The notes: a model not told the origin generated them from the sequence alone. A stretch of 44,821 nt of DNA from Candidatus Gastranaerophilales bacterium (GCA_944325535.1 CALVAL010000006.1:1-44821); one strand, 5' to 3'; positions 1-8,298 are shown, counted from the first letter of the stretch. Translations and numbers: made by a program.

Positions 1-47
1 TCTCATAGATGTAAGATTTTCCTTTTTAATCCCTTTTCCCTTTTTCC

Positions 48-77
48 GCTTGAGACTTCCCACTCAAGCTTTTTTTT
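48..77 (+). terminator. Rho-independent terminator of a gene left of the window
   Basis: A perfect 7-bp stem (GCTTGAG at 48-54, CTCAAGC at 63-69) with an 8-base loop is followed by eight T at 70-77. The T run is on the + strand, so it ends a rightward transcript from before position 1. Between here and 164 I see nothing else. Confidence 0.75.
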
Positions 78-163
78 GTATTGCGCACCTAGATAACTGG
101 TCGGTTGGTTTTAACAAACTTGAAATTTAGAAAAATTATTTGAGATTGTTTATAATATGTTAT

Positions 164-195
164 AAAAAGAAGCCCCCGCATAAATCGGGGGCTTC
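164..195 (-). terminator. Terminator of flagellin A
   Basis: The 10-bp stem GAAGCCCCCG (169-178) pairs with CGGGGGCTTC (186-195) around a 7-base loop. It is followed on the minus strand by TTTTT (168-164). It lies 20 bases past the flagellin stop. Confidence 0.9.
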
Positions 196-214
196 AATCA
201 CTATTTAAGAAATT

Positions 215-1306
215 TTATATTAAATTCAACGCAATACTAGGAGTCTGGTTTGCTGTTGATAGCAATGTAGCAGTTGATTGTTGAAGTATTTGATATTTTA
301 TGAAATTTGAAGATTCTGTTGCGACATCTGCATCTTTGATAGAAGAGTTCGCAGCTACAATATTCTCCTTTTGTACCCCAATAGCATCAACAGCTGATTC
401 GACTCTATTCATATAAGCACCAATTAAGGTTCTTCTATCTGAAACGTTTTCAATAGCTTCATCTATAAATTGTAAAAATTCTCTAGCAGTTGCATCGTCT
501 GTGTATACAGCATCGCAAATGGCAGTAATGCAAGATACACTTTTAACAGAAGAGCCATCATTGTTAGGGTCATAGTTATTGTCTTTTATAGCAGTATAGC
601 CTAAGCTAGAATAATCATATACAGTACCATTACTTAGTTCAACCCTCTGTCCTGTTATTCTAGCATATAAAGCTGATGTCGCATAATCAATAGAACCATC
701 TGCAGGACCCTGTCCTTTTTCATACCAATTACTACCAGTTCTTCCCGGTTCACCAGTGATAAAAAGTGCTGTACATTTTGCTGATGCAAATAGTGAGCTA
801 TCTAAATTTATTATATTAGGTCTTCCAGAGTTATTACTTACTTGAAGATTAACACCAGAACCTGAAATGCAAGCTGAGCTTGTACCATCTAATAATTGAA
901 TACCATTAAAATCGATTACTTCGCATAGACGGTTTATTTCTTCCATTCTTTGTTGAACTTCTGTTCTTATTGCATTCATAGAAGATGTACCATAAGTTCC
1001 GTTAGCTGCTTGTTCAGTTAAGTCTCTAATACGTTGTAAATAATCTCCAACTATATCTAGAACACCTTCTGATGTATCTAGTAATGAAAGACCCATTGTA
1101 GCATTAGATTCTGCAACATCATAGCCTGAAATTTGGGCTTCCATCAATGTTGATACAGCTGAACCTGCAGCATCATCAGCACCAGAGTTTATTTTAAACC
1201 CTGTTGATAATCTTTCCATTGCAGTATTCATGCCTGTAGTTGCAGCAGATAAATTCCTTTGTGCCGTCAAAGAGGCTAGGTTTGTGTTAATTGTGATTGT
1301 CGCCAT
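215..1306 (-). CDS. Flagellin A (363 aa)
   Basis: This is the filament subunit of the flagellum, exported by the flagellar type III system and polymerised outside the cell. The conserved flagellin N-terminus (residues 1 to about 145, starting MATITINTNL) and C-terminus (about 270-363, ending NQTPSIALNLI) form the D0/D1 coiled core; the middle is the variable surface domain. LQRIRDLTEQAAN at 90-102 matches the conserved D1 stretch that TLR5 recognises in Salmonella FliC, so immune recognition is plausible (inference). It carries five cysteines (128, 146, 178, 259, 264), unusual for a flagellin. A strong AAGGAGA sits 8 bases before the ATG. The gene is monocistronic with its own promoter and terminator. 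A paralogue lies at 3069-4064. Confidence 0.95.
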   Translation of the reverse strand: MATITINTNLASLTAQRNLSAATTGMNTAMERLSTGFKINSGADDAAGSAVSTLMEAQISGYDVAESNATMGLSLLDTSEGVLDIVGDYLQRIRDLTEQAANGTYGTSSMNAIRTEVQQRMEEINRLCEVIDFNGIQLLDGTSSACISGSGVNLQVSNNSGRPNIINLDSSLFASAKCTALFITGEPGRTGSNWYEKGQGPADGSIDYATSALYARITGQRVELSNGTVYDYSSLGYTAIKDNNYDPNNDGSSVKSVSCITAICDAVYTDDATAREFLQFIDEAIENVSDRRTLIGAYMNRVESAVDAIGVQKENIVAANSSIKDADVATESSNFIKYQILQQSTATLLSTANQTPSIALNLI

Positions 1307-1313
1307 AGTGTGA

Positions 1314-1400
1314 TCTCCTTTTCTTATTTTTCATCCTTGAGAACTAAGTAAATAAAAATTACTATATGTTCACTAAGACTTGAAATTGCTTACAAGTCTT
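1314..1400 (-). promoter_or_regulatory. Flagellin A 5' leader: 5' stem-loop and two candidate CsrA (GGA) sites
   Basis: An 8-bp perfect inverted repeat (AAGACTTG/CAAGTCTT at 1375-1382 and 1393-1400) would lie at the very 5' end of the mRNA if the promoter at 1405-1433 is used. Downstream, minus-strand TCAAGGATGA (1340-1331) is close to the CsrA consensus ARGGAUG. The Shine-Dalgarno AAAGGAGA (about 1321-1314) holds a second GGA 18 bases away. Paired sites, one masking the ribosome site, resemble the CsrA-controlled hag leader of Bacillus. Function is inferred. Confidence 0.4.
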
Positions 1401-1404
1401 GGGG

Positions 1405-1433
1405 TTTATATTCTTTCACACTAATATGGTAAA
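1405..1433 (-). promoter_or_regulatory. Candidate promoter of flagellin A
   Basis: On the minus strand, TTTACC (1433-1428), a 17-base spacer and TATAAA (1410-1405) form a sigma-70-like promoter. The predicted start near 1398 falls at the edge of the leader stem-loop. No sigma-28 motif is visible in this gap. Confidence 0.45.
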
Positions 1434-1487
1434 TGTTTTTTTATTAATTTTGTATTGATAAATGGTTAGATTTTTCTATAACTTAAG

Positions 1488-2126
1488 TTATAAAATTTTT
1501 ATGTGATTTAGCGGCCAAAAAAGAAAAATTGCCCTTCCGATGAATCTCTCTTTAGGTAATGTTCCCCAAAAACGGCTATCCATAGAATTCCCACGGTTAT
1601 CACCCATCATAAAATATTGTCCATCTGGAATTATAATAGGACCACAAAACATATCCTCTTTACATTTGTGAAAATCATATTCGCTCATAATATAATCTTC
1701 TTTTAGTGGCTGGTCATTGATGTAAACCTTATAAGCACCATTTGAACCTTGTTTTATTTCGATTTTTTCGCCAGGTAATCCAACAACTCTTTTTATGTAT
1801 GCAGTATCCGCGCAGAAAAATCCTGTAAGTCTGCTAAAAACTGCCCAAGGAGTTGTTTTTAATTTTACAAAAGGAGGATAAAAAATCATCACATCTCCAC
1901 GTTTAGGAGTGTTTTCAAATTTATGATATTTTATAAGATTTGGAAACTTAGTTAATTTTTCTACAACAATTCTATCTCCTTCAACAAGTGTTGGTTTCAT
2001 TGAACCAGAAGGAATCCAACGTAGTTCTGCAATAAAAAATCTTATTAAAATTACAGCAACTACAACAAAGACTACTGTATCAATTGTTTCTTTTAAATTA
2101 GCTTTTATTTTTTCTTTATCTATCAT
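1488..2126 (-). CDS. lepB: Signal peptidase I
   Basis: Membrane serine protease that removes Sec/Tat signal peptides on the outer face of the inner membrane. A single N-terminal membrane anchor spans about residues 17-33. The catalytic serine lies in SGSMKPTL (S42) and the general-base lysine in IKRVVGLPG (K112). The box E motif GDNRGNSMDSR is at 175-185. At 212 aa it is the usual length for short bacterial enzymes. Its ATG overlaps the upstream prenyl synthase stop by 4 bases (ATGA), so translation is probably coupled. A 16-base AT palindrome (1477-1492) spans its stop codon, but without a T run it is at best a weak terminator. Confidence 0.95.
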   Translation of the reverse strand: MIDKEKIKANLKETIDTVVFVVVAVILIRFFIAELRWIPSGSMKPTLVEGDRIVVEKLTKFPNLIKYHKFENTPKRGDVMIFYPPFVKLKTTPWAVFSRLTGFFCADTAYIKRVVGLPGEKIEIKQGSNGAYKVYINDQPLKEDYIMSEYDFHKCKEDMFCGPIIIPDGQYFMMGDNRGNSMDSRFWGTLPKERFIGRAIFLFWPLNHIKIL

Positions 2127-2923
2127 AATTTTTCCAATAGCTCTTTTAAAGTGTTTTTATATACACTATTCGGTAATTCTACAATATCTCTCCTTAATCT
2201 ACTTTGATAATTATCTATTAAAATGAGTGTTTTTTCAAGACCTATTATATTTTTTAAGGTATAGATTTTATTTTTTTTATCTTGAAAAGCGGAAATCTTT
2301 TCTATGTCATTTTTGAGTTGAAATAAAATCCCAAAATCTCTAGCATATTTTTCTATATTTTTAAAATTTAAATTTTCAATATAAAAAGCACTTTTTAAAA
2401 TTGCAATGAATAATGCAGAAGTTTTTCCTTCACAAATATCAATATATTCATTTTCATTTATAACTTTGCCTCTTGAAAGAAATTGTTGAACTTCTGCAAG
2501 GCTCATTTTTTTTATGCAAGTTTGAAAATTTTTAATAATGATGTTATCTGTGCTTATTAAATTTTCAACGGCATATGATACTAATAAATCTCCTAGTAAT
2601 ATAGAAATTTTTGGAGAAAAAATATTACTAATAGTACTACACTCTCTTCGTTTATCTGCTTCATCTATAACATCGTCATGTAGTAATGAAGCATTATGGA
2701 TTAGTTCTCCAGCTAATAAGATGTTATATGTTTCTTTTTTTAAATTATTTACTCCTAACGATTTCAAAAATAATATGGTAATTATACTGCGAATACGCTT
2801 TTTAGGGCTCATTAGAAATTTATTAAGTTCAATAAATACCTCATTATCCAAGGGAAATAATGAATTAATCTTATCATTGATAAAATTAAGCTCGTTAAAG
2901 AGTAACTTATTAATATTTTCCAT
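2123..2923 (-). CDS. Polyprenyl synthetase family protein with degenerate second Asp motif
   Basis: Trans-isoprenyl diphosphate synthase fold, which normally elongates allylic diphosphates with IPP. The first aspartate-rich motif is intact (LLHDDVIDEADKRR, residues 81-93). The KRIR near residue 42 matches the usual substrate-binding GGKRxRP region loosely. The second motif, normally DDxxD, reads NDIEK (205-209), losing two of three Mg-binding acids. At 266 aa it is shorter than the usual 300-330. It could be a low-activity enzyme, a partner subunit, or a lineage variant. It forms a two-gene unit with lepB (4-base overlap). AGGA lies 8 bases before the ATG. Confidence 0.8.
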   Translation of the reverse strand: MENINKLLFNELNFINDKINSLFPLDNEVFIELNKFLMSPKKRIRSIITILFLKSLGVNNLKKETYNILLAGELIHNASLLHDDVIDEADKRRECSTISNIFSPKISILLGDLLVSYAVENLISTDNIIIKNFQTCIKKMSLAEVQQFLSRGKVINENEYIDICEGKTSALFIAILKSAFYIENLNFKNIEKYARDFGILFQLKNDIEKISAFQDKKNKIYTLKNIIGLEKTLILIDNYQSRLRRDIVELPNSVYKNTLKELLEKL

Positions 2924-2975
2924 AAGAAAATCCTATCATAAAAATTTTGTGAAAAAATTAGTCGCTTGATTTATA

Positions 2976-3008
2976 AAAATGACAGAGCCAATTACTATTG
3001 ACTCTGTC
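2976..3008 (-). terminator. Terminator of flagellin B
   Basis: A 12-bp stem with one G-U pair (2981-2992 with 2997-3008) closes a 4-base loop. On the minus strand it is followed by ATTTTTAT. It sits 60 bases after the flagellin B stop and just upstream of the prenyl synthase gene. Confidence 0.9.
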
Positions 3009-3068
3009 TAGAACACTCCCTAATCAACAAACTAGCAAGATTTATTTTGTTGCTTCATTTGCTACCTC

Positions 3069-4064
3069 TTATACCAAGTTCAATGCTATACTTGGAGTTT
3101 GGTTAGCTGTTGATAATAATGTAGCTGAAGCTTGTTGAAGAATTTGTGCTTGAATGTAGTTAGAAGATTCTTCTGCGACGTCAGTATCTCTAAGAGTAGA
3201 TAATGAAGATGTTAAGTTCTGTGACTGGACATCTAAAGCAGTAATAGCTGATTCTACTCTATTTTGAGCAGCACCGATTTTTGTTACTCTTGATGAGATA
3301 TCATTAATTGCTGAATCTAGATATTGTAACATTTCATTAGCTCCTTTTGAATCAGGTACTCCTGATGCTAATACATAATTACCATCTTTTAATACTAGAC
3401 CGCTACATGCTGCAGCGAAAATGTCACTGATGTTATCATCTGTAAGTTGTGCTGCAGATCCATTATTAGCTTGTTGTAACATTGCTTCTAAACCTGCCCC
3501 CATATTCCCAAAAAGACCACTTACTGTTGCACTTTTAAATAGTTCAATATTTAAATTGATAACACTTTCATCGTCTCCATATAAACCAACTTGAAGATTT
3601 ATACCATTCTTTGTGATACCAGTTACATCTCCATTAGTACCATCAAACGACATTAATTTAATACCGTTAAATTCAGCATTTTTAGCAACACGAGTAATTT
3701 CATCTAATCTTGCTGATATTTCTGACTGAATTGCTTTAAGTGATGCTGATGCATAAGTTCCGTTTGCAGCTTGTTCGGTCAAGTCTCTGATACGTTGCAA
3801 GTGGTCTGATAATAATGCATAACTTTGTTCTGCTGATGTTAATAAGTCAGAACCTGTAGCTGCGTTATCAGCTGCTACGTCTAATGAACCTAATTGAGTT
3901 TCCCACATATTTGCGATTGAATATCCTGCTGCATTGTCTTTTGCATGGTTAATTTTGTACCCGGTAGACATTCTTTCGATTGATGTGTTTAATTGACTGG
4001 TCGCACTATTTAAGCTTCTTTGAGCAATAATAGACGAAATGTTTGTGTTGATTGTGAGTGCCAT
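3069..4064 (-). CDS. Flagellin B (331 aa)
   Basis: Second flagellin. Conserved D0/D1 ends are present: MALTINTNIS at the N-terminus and the C-terminus NQTPSIALNLV, nearly identical to flagellin A. The D1 motif LQRIRDLTEQAAN is at 89-101. The variable domain (about 140-240) differs from flagellin A, and there is only one cysteine (220). A strong AAAGGAGAA sits 8 bases before the ATG. It is monocistronic, with a long upstream region (4065-4674) that holds a GGA-loop hairpin and two dyads. Two divergent flagellins imply a mixed or switchable filament (inference). Confidence 0.95.
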   Translation of the reverse strand: MALTINTNISSIIAQRSLNSATSQLNTSIERMSTGYKINHAKDNAAGYSIANMWETQLGSLDVAADNAATGSDLLTSAEQSYALLSDHLQRIRDLTEQAANGTYASASLKAIQSEISARLDEITRVAKNAEFNGIKLMSFDGTNGDVTGITKNGINLQVGLYGDDESVINLNIELFKSATVSGLFGNMGAGLEAMLQQANNGSAAQLTDDNISDIFAAACSGLVLKDGNYVLASGVPDSKGANEMLQYLDSAINDISSRVTKIGAAQNRVESAITALDVQSQNLTSSLSTLRDTDVAEESSNYIQAQILQQASATLLSTANQTPSIALNLV

Positions 4065-4072
4065 AGTTGATT

Positions 4073-4122
4073 CTCCTTTCTCTCGATACGTACTCTAATC
4101 TTGCTACGCAGTCCTTGCGTAG
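4073..4122 (-). promoter_or_regulatory. Flagellin B leader hairpin with GGA in its loop plus GGA in the Shine-Dalgarno
   Basis: On the minus strand, a perfect 7-bp stem CTACGCA/TGCGTAG (4122-4104) presents the loop AGGAC. This is the classic form of a high-affinity CsrA site. The Shine-Dalgarno AAAGGAGAA (4079-4071) gives a second GGA 38 bases downstream. The arrangement parallels CsrA/FliW-controlled flagellin leaders. No csrA or fliW is in this window, so the role is inferred. Confidence 0.45.
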
Positions 4123-4626
4123 TCTCTTCTATCACTCTCTATTTCTAGATTTTTTGCACAGCTTTCCCCGTGACTGTTTAAATTCGCAACATTTAACAGC
4201 CTAACTTAAGTCGTGTATTACACAACTTCTTATTACGGGTAATAAAATATACTCTCTCTTTCTTTTTGATATGTACTTATTGCATATATCTAATAATAAG
4301 CATTCACCCTTGACTAAATTAAACGATTCTCTACACATTTTTCATAAGCTTGTATGCATCCATTGCTTACACCACTTATGTAAAACGTACATTCCATGTA
4401 CCTTCAAACTTTTTTTCAAGAATGTATTCCCTCTTTGTATAGTATTACAAATCTTATGCAATGTTCCTTGAGAAAATATTCTTCCTGAAATACTTGTTCT
4501 CTACTTATTAAATTTGTGATATATACTTCTTAACTACATTATTGCTACACAATATAACAAAAGTAAACTGTTTTATCTGATTTTTTTACAAATCTTTAAA
4601 GAAATTTAAATTTCTTTACAAAAAAG
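4123..4626. other. Non-coding upstream region of flagellin B and gene 4675; two adjacent dyads
   Basis: I see no convincing gene here. A 66-codon open frame at 4271-4471 has no ribosome site and low-complexity content. Two adjacent dyads stand out. An imperfect one at 4208-4228 has arms AAGTCGTGTA and TACACAACTT with one mismatch and a 1-base spacer. A perfect one at 4230-4245 is TTATTAC-GG-GTAATAA. They lie about 145-180 bases upstream of flagellin B and look like operators rather than terminators. I could not place the flagellin B promoter with confidence. Confidence 0.4.
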
Positions 4627-4657
4627 GCAATTATTTTCTATTTATTTACTTTATATA
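4627..4657 (+). promoter_or_regulatory. Shared element GCAATT-N16-CTTTATATA (copy 1)
   Basis: GCAATT (4627-4632), 16 bases, then CTTTATATA (4649-4657), 17 bases before the ATG of gene 4675. The same pair with identical spacing occurs upstream of four other small unknown genes in the window. Confidence 0.6.
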
Positions 4658-4674
4658 TATAAGAGGATAATATT

Positions 4675-5160
4675 ATGTCTACATTTAATCTAACAACAAA
4701 TGCTAATGGGCAAAAAGAAACTTATATAAATGGTAAAAAATATTCAGTACAAACTGATAGATTCGGTGATGAGTTTGTTGTTATAGATGGAAAAAGAGTA
4801 AATTTAAAAGCTTCATTATTTGAAAATTTGTATTCAGAGAAAATTGATAAGGCAACCCAAGAATTAAATAAAGCAAAAGAGAATGCTTTTAAATGGGGTG
4901 AAATATTTGATATGAACTTAGAAGGAGTTCGAAAAAATCGAAAAGAAAGAATAGCTTTTAAAAGAGAATATGGTAATAATATAAATTCATTAAATCCAGA
5001 AGAACAAGAACAGTATAAAGCATTATTAGCAGAAGGCAGTGAGTATTCTACTAATAAAAATACCGCTTTAGGTAGACAGCTCTCTTATACAAACTTGGTT
5101 ATAAGCCTAGCTGGAAATAAAAGACAAATATTAAATCAAGCTTCTGTTTTTGGAGTGTAA
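4675..5160 (+). CDS. Unknown protein, 161 aa, member of the shared-promoter set
   Basis: I do not recognise a family. It is hydrophilic with no signal peptide or membrane segment. Residues 1-45 look like short beta strands with two NGK/DGK turns (YINGKKY, VIDGKRV). Residues 50-140 are charged and probably helical. GAGGA precedes the ATG by 8 bases. It ends 3 bases before the stop of the convergent glycosyltransferase with no terminator between. Its promoter element groups it with the genes at 10235, 31397, 40104 and 44089. Confidence 0.75.
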   Translation: MSTFNLTTNANGQKETYINGKKYSVQTDRFGDEFVVIDGKRVNLKASLFENLYSEKIDKATQELNKAKENAFKWGEIFDMNLEGVRKNRKERIAFKREYGNNINSLNPEEQEQYKALLAEGSEYSTNKNTALGRQLSYTNLVISLAGNKRQILNQASVFGV

Positions 5161-5163
5161 GAT

Positions 5164-6093
5164 TTAAAAGTTGATTCTCTCTTTTTCTATTACAAGAGGC
5201 TTATTTTCTGCAAACCTGCATAGCATAAGTAAGTATTCTCCAATTAGTCCAACGCTGAATATTTGGATAAATATTAGAAAATACAGAGATAACATTTTTT
5301 TGGGAATTATAAAATTTGCATAACCTACATAAAAAATTAGACTTAGAATTATTAGTAATAAAGTAATTATTGAGCCAAAAAATCCAAATATTGTAATTAA
5401 ATGAACAGGGATTTGGGTTGTTCGAGTGAGTCCGAGCATTCCTTTATCCCAAAGCGTAATAAGATTGGTCTTATCTTCTCCAAATTTTCTTTCAGGTTGT
5501 TCAAAATTTATTATTTTCATTTGATAGCCCAAATCTGCTAGAGCTCCTTTAAAATATGGATATGGGTCTTTTATAGAGTTGATTTTTTCAATAACTTTTT
5601 TATCGTATAGACCAAATCCTGTATAATTACGGATGATAGTACTTCCTTCATATTTAAAAAGATTTATTGCAAAATAATAAAATTTTCTCATTAATTCATA
5701 AAAAGAGAAGCTTTTTTTATCATAATATCTAGCGATTACAATTTCACAACCTTTTTCCCAATTTTCTATAAACTCGCTAATTAGCTCAGGTGGATCTTGC
5801 AAATCCGATGCTAAATAGATAATAGCATCTCCTGTCGCTTGACTTATTACATAATATGAAGATTTTATTTCTCCAAAATTTCTAGAATTAAAAATAAGTT
5901 TAACTCTATTATCTATAGAGGCAATATTTCTAAGCTCATCTTGTGTAAAATCAGTAGAGTCGTTGTCTATAAATATAATTTCAAATTCGTATTTTGTCTC
6001 AAGGTTTGAGATAGTCTCTTTAATTTTTTGGTAGAATTCTTTGATATTATCTTCTTCATTAAAACAAGATGTTACAATACTTATTTTTTTCAT
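5164..6093 (-). CDS. Family 2 glycosyltransferase, DPM1/GtrB-like, with two membrane segments
   Basis: Probably transfers a sugar from a nucleotide donor to undecaprenyl phosphate at the inner membrane, supplying glycan building. The GT-A domain starts SIVTSCFNEEDNI. It has the IDNDSTD nucleotide-binding stretch and DLQDPPE as the catalytic/metal motif (near residue 100). Two C-terminal hydrophobic segments (about 230-260 and 270-298) are typical of the polyisoprenyl-phosphate hexosyltransferases. At 309 aa the length is normal. GAGG lies 8 bases before the ATG. It is divergent from gene 6198 and abuts gene 4675 tail to tail. The sugar cannot be told from sequence. Confidence 0.88.
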   Translation of the reverse strand: MKKISIVTSCFNEEDNIKEFYQKIKETISNLETKYEFEIIFIDNDSTDFTQDELRNIASIDNRVKLIFNSRNFGEIKSSYYVISQATGDAIIYLASDLQDPPELISEFIENWEKGCEIVIARYYDKKSFSFYELMRKFYYFAINLFKYEGSTIIRNYTGFGLYDKKVIEKINSIKDPYPYFKGALADLGYQMKIINFEQPERKFGEDKTNLITLWDKGMLGLTRTTQIPVHLITIFGFFGSIITLLLIILSLIFYVGYANFIIPKKMLSLYFLIFIQIFSVGLIGEYLLMLCRFAENKPLVIEKERINF

Positions 6094-6197
6094 ATTTACC
6101 TCATTTCACGAATTCATACTAACATAAATTGCCTTAATGTAGAATAGATTATTTTTTATTAGTCAAGATACTAAAGCTAATAGGAGATATTTATAAA

Positions 6198-7202
6198 ATG
6201 AAGATGTTGATGTTTGATTTTCGAGATACTGAGAAGGGATTTTTTGAAACTAATGAACTAAGGGATTTTCAAATAAAATTTTTTAAAGAATCTTTGAGTG
6301 AAAAAACTGAGCTAAGCGAGGATGATTATAATAATACTGATATAATTAGTGTTTTTACTCTTTCACAGCTAAAATCTGGTGTACTATCTAAGTTTAAAAA
6401 TCTTCGAGTTATAGCTACTCGCTCCACTGCATATAGTCATATTGATACAGAGTATTGTATAAATAAAAATATTGCAGTATTAAATGTTGAAAATTACGGT
6501 TCAACATCAGTCGCTCAGTATACTATTGGACTTATGTTTGCATTGGTAAGAAATATTTTTCCTGCATATATTGGTATAAAAAGGCATGAAGTTAATTTAT
6601 CTGAATATGAAGGTCGTAATCTTAATAGTTTGACCATTGGTATTATAGGTTGTGGTGCAATAGGCAGTACTGTTGCAAAAATTTGTAAGTTTTTTGGAAT
6701 GAGAGTTTTAATTTATTCAATAAATAAAAAGAAGGAATTGGAAGATAGTTGTGAATTTGTCAGTTTTGAAAAATTACTAGAAGAATCTGATATTATTTCT
6801 TTGCATATACCTTATACAGAAGAAAATTATTATTTAATAAGTCAAGAAGAAATAGATAAAATGAAAGACGGAGTAATTTTAATAAACACTGCTCGCGGAG
6901 AATTAGTAGATATAAAAGCTCTTTATGAAAATTTAAAAAATAGAAAAATAAGAGCTGTTGGACTTGATGTTTTAGAATGCGAATTTAGTAATACGATGGA
7001 GTTATCAGAATTTATTGATAATTCGGATTCTCAATGTATGGAGACTGCATTATTTACTCAAAAATTACTAGAGATGAAAAATGTAATCATTACTCCTCAT
7101 ATAGCATATAATACGACAGAGTCTGTGAATTATATTTTAAAAACAACGATTAACAATATTCGCGATTATATGAAAGGCATGAATTCAAATAGAGTTTGTT
7201 AG
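6198..7202 (+). CDS. D-isomer-specific 2-hydroxyacid dehydrogenase (D-lactate dehydrogenase-like)
   Basis: NAD-dependent reduction of a 2-keto acid to a D-2-hydroxyacid, most likely pyruvate to D-lactate, in the cytoplasm. The Rossmann motif GIIGCGAIGSTVAK is followed by the signature INTARGELVD, which holds the catalytic arginine. The acid-base histidine is in TPHIAYNT. At 334 aa it is standard length. TAGGAG sits about 11 bases before the ATG. It is followed by ruvB after 22 bases, but ruvB has its own promoter. Substrate assignment to lactate is likely but not proven; other members act on glycerate or phosphoglycerate. Confidence 0.88.
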   Translation: MKMLMFDFRDTEKGFFETNELRDFQIKFFKESLSEKTELSEDDYNNTDIISVFTLSQLKSGVLSKFKNLRVIATRSTAYSHIDTEYCINKNIAVLNVENYGSTSVAQYTIGLMFALVRNIFPAYIGIKRHEVNLSEYEGRNLNSLTIGIIGCGAIGSTVAKICKFFGMRVLIYSINKKKELEDSCEFVSFEKLLEESDIISLHIPYTEENYYLISQEEIDKMKDGVILINTARGELVDIKALYENLKNRKIRAVGLDVLECEFSNTMELSEFIDNSDSQCMETALFTQKLLEMKNVIITPHIAYNTTESVNYILKTTINNIRDYMKGMNSNRVC

Positions 7203-7209
7203 AAATTTG

Positions 7210-7218
7210 TGATAAAAT
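7210..7218 (+). promoter_or_regulatory. Extended -10 promoter giving a leaderless ruvB mRNA
   Basis: TGaTAAAAT ends 6 bases before the ruvB ATG at 7225, and no Shine-Dalgarno is present. With the usual -10 to start distance, transcription would begin at the A of ATG. Confidence 0.55.
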
Positions 7219-7224
7219 TTCTAT

Positions 7225-8298
7225 ATGGCAATAATTTCGGATGATAATCAATTAGGATTGGGGATAAAAAATAAAAATCCTATTATAAAGGCGGAGACAA
7301 TAGAATACGATAACACATTTGAAAATTCTATTCGCCCTAAGGATTTTGATAGTTATATAGGTCAGTCAGCTTTAAAAGAGACTCTTAAAATTACATTAGA
7401 GGCAGCTAAAAAAAGAGGAAAGCCGCTTGACCATTTGTTATTTTATGGCCCGCCAGGTCTTGGGAAAACAACTATAGCAGGTGTAATAGCTTCTCAAATG
7501 GGTGTTGAGATTAGAATTACCTCAGCTCCAGCTTTAGAAAGACCAAGAGATATAATTGGTATTTTAATGTCTTTAAAAGGTGGCGAGATTCTTTTTATAG
7601 ATGAAATTCATAGATTGAATAAAGTGGCAGAAGAAATTTTGTATCCAGCAATGGAAGATTTTACTCTTGATATGACAACTGGTAAGAGCCAAACTGCTAA
7701 GACTCTTAGAATACCATTACCTAAATTTACTCTAATTGGGGCAACTACAAAAGCCGGCGAACTCTCTAGCCCCTTAAGAGATAGATTTGGGATAATTCAC
7801 AGACTTGAATTTTACACAATAGAAGAACTAGCACAGGTCGTAAAAAGAACTGCAAAGATTCTTGAATTAGAAATTACTGAAGAAGGAGCAGAAGCAATTG
7901 CAAGAAGATCTCGCGGAACTCCTAGAATAGCAAATAGACTTGTAAAAAGGGTATCTGATTTTGCAATAGTAAAATATGATGGAATAATTGATAAAAAAGT
8001 CGCAAATGAATCTTTAGATATATTAAAAATTGATGAATTTGGTCTCGACACAACAGATAGAGCTCTTTTGAATTTAATCATAAATAAGTATGATGGTGGT
8101 CCTGTAGGAATTGAGACAATAGCAGCTGCTTTGAGTGAAGATGTAAGAACTATTGAGGATGTCTGTGAACCTTATTTATTACAGGCTGGACTGTTACAAA
8201 GAACTCCAAGAGGTCGAAAAGTCTCTCCTGAGGGCTACAGACATTTAGGAATTAGTATGCCTTCAGCTCAAACAAAACTTTTTGAGGATTATTTATGA
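7225..8298 (+). CDS. ruvB: Holliday junction branch-migration helicase RuvB
   Basis: Hexameric AAA+ motor that drives Holliday junction branch migration with RuvA during recombinational repair. Walker A is GPPGLGKT (75-82) and Walker B ILFIDE (122-127). The sensor/arginine-finger stretch [18 protein letters not shown] follows, then the RuvB-specific winged helix ([18 protein letters not shown]). At 357 aa it is normal length. The start is fixed by the leaderless promoter and family alignment. Its stop overlaps the next gene by 4 bases (ATGA). ruvA and ruvC are not in the window. Confidence 0.97.
   Translation: MAIISDDNQLGLGIKNKNPIIKAETIEYDNTFENSIRPKDFDSYIGQSALKETLKITLEAAKKRGKPLDHLLFYGPPGLGKTTIAGVIASQMGVEIRITSAPALERPRDIIGILMSLKGGEILFIDEIHRLNKVAEEILYPAMEDFTLDMTTGKSQTAKTLRIPLPKFTLIGATTKAGELSSPLRDRFGIIHRLEFYTIEELAQVVKRTAKILELEITEEGAEAIARRSRGTPRIANRLVKRVSDFAIVKYDGIIDKKVANESLDILKIDEFGLDTTDRALLNLIINKYDGGPVGIETIAAALSEDVRTIEDVCEPYLLQAGLLQRTPRGRKVSPEGYRHLGISMPSAQTKLFEDYL

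Noticed and set aside
1330-1404. GCAATT in the flagellin A leader as a sixth copy of the shared element
   Set aside because: At the right spacing the second box reads ATATAGTAA, not CTTTATATA, and the GCAATT lies in the loop of the leader hairpin.
1477-1492. Perfect AT palindrome across the lepB stop considered as terminator
   Set aside because: No T run follows and the stem is all weak pairs; not listed as a feature.
2538-2969. 143-codon frame opposite the prenyl synthase
   Set aside because: The minus-strand gene has clear motifs and a coupled neighbour; this is its shadow.
4271-4471. 66-codon open frame on the + strand
   Set aside because: No ribosome site, antisense to the flagellin B upstream region, and unusual Cys/His content typical of chance frames.
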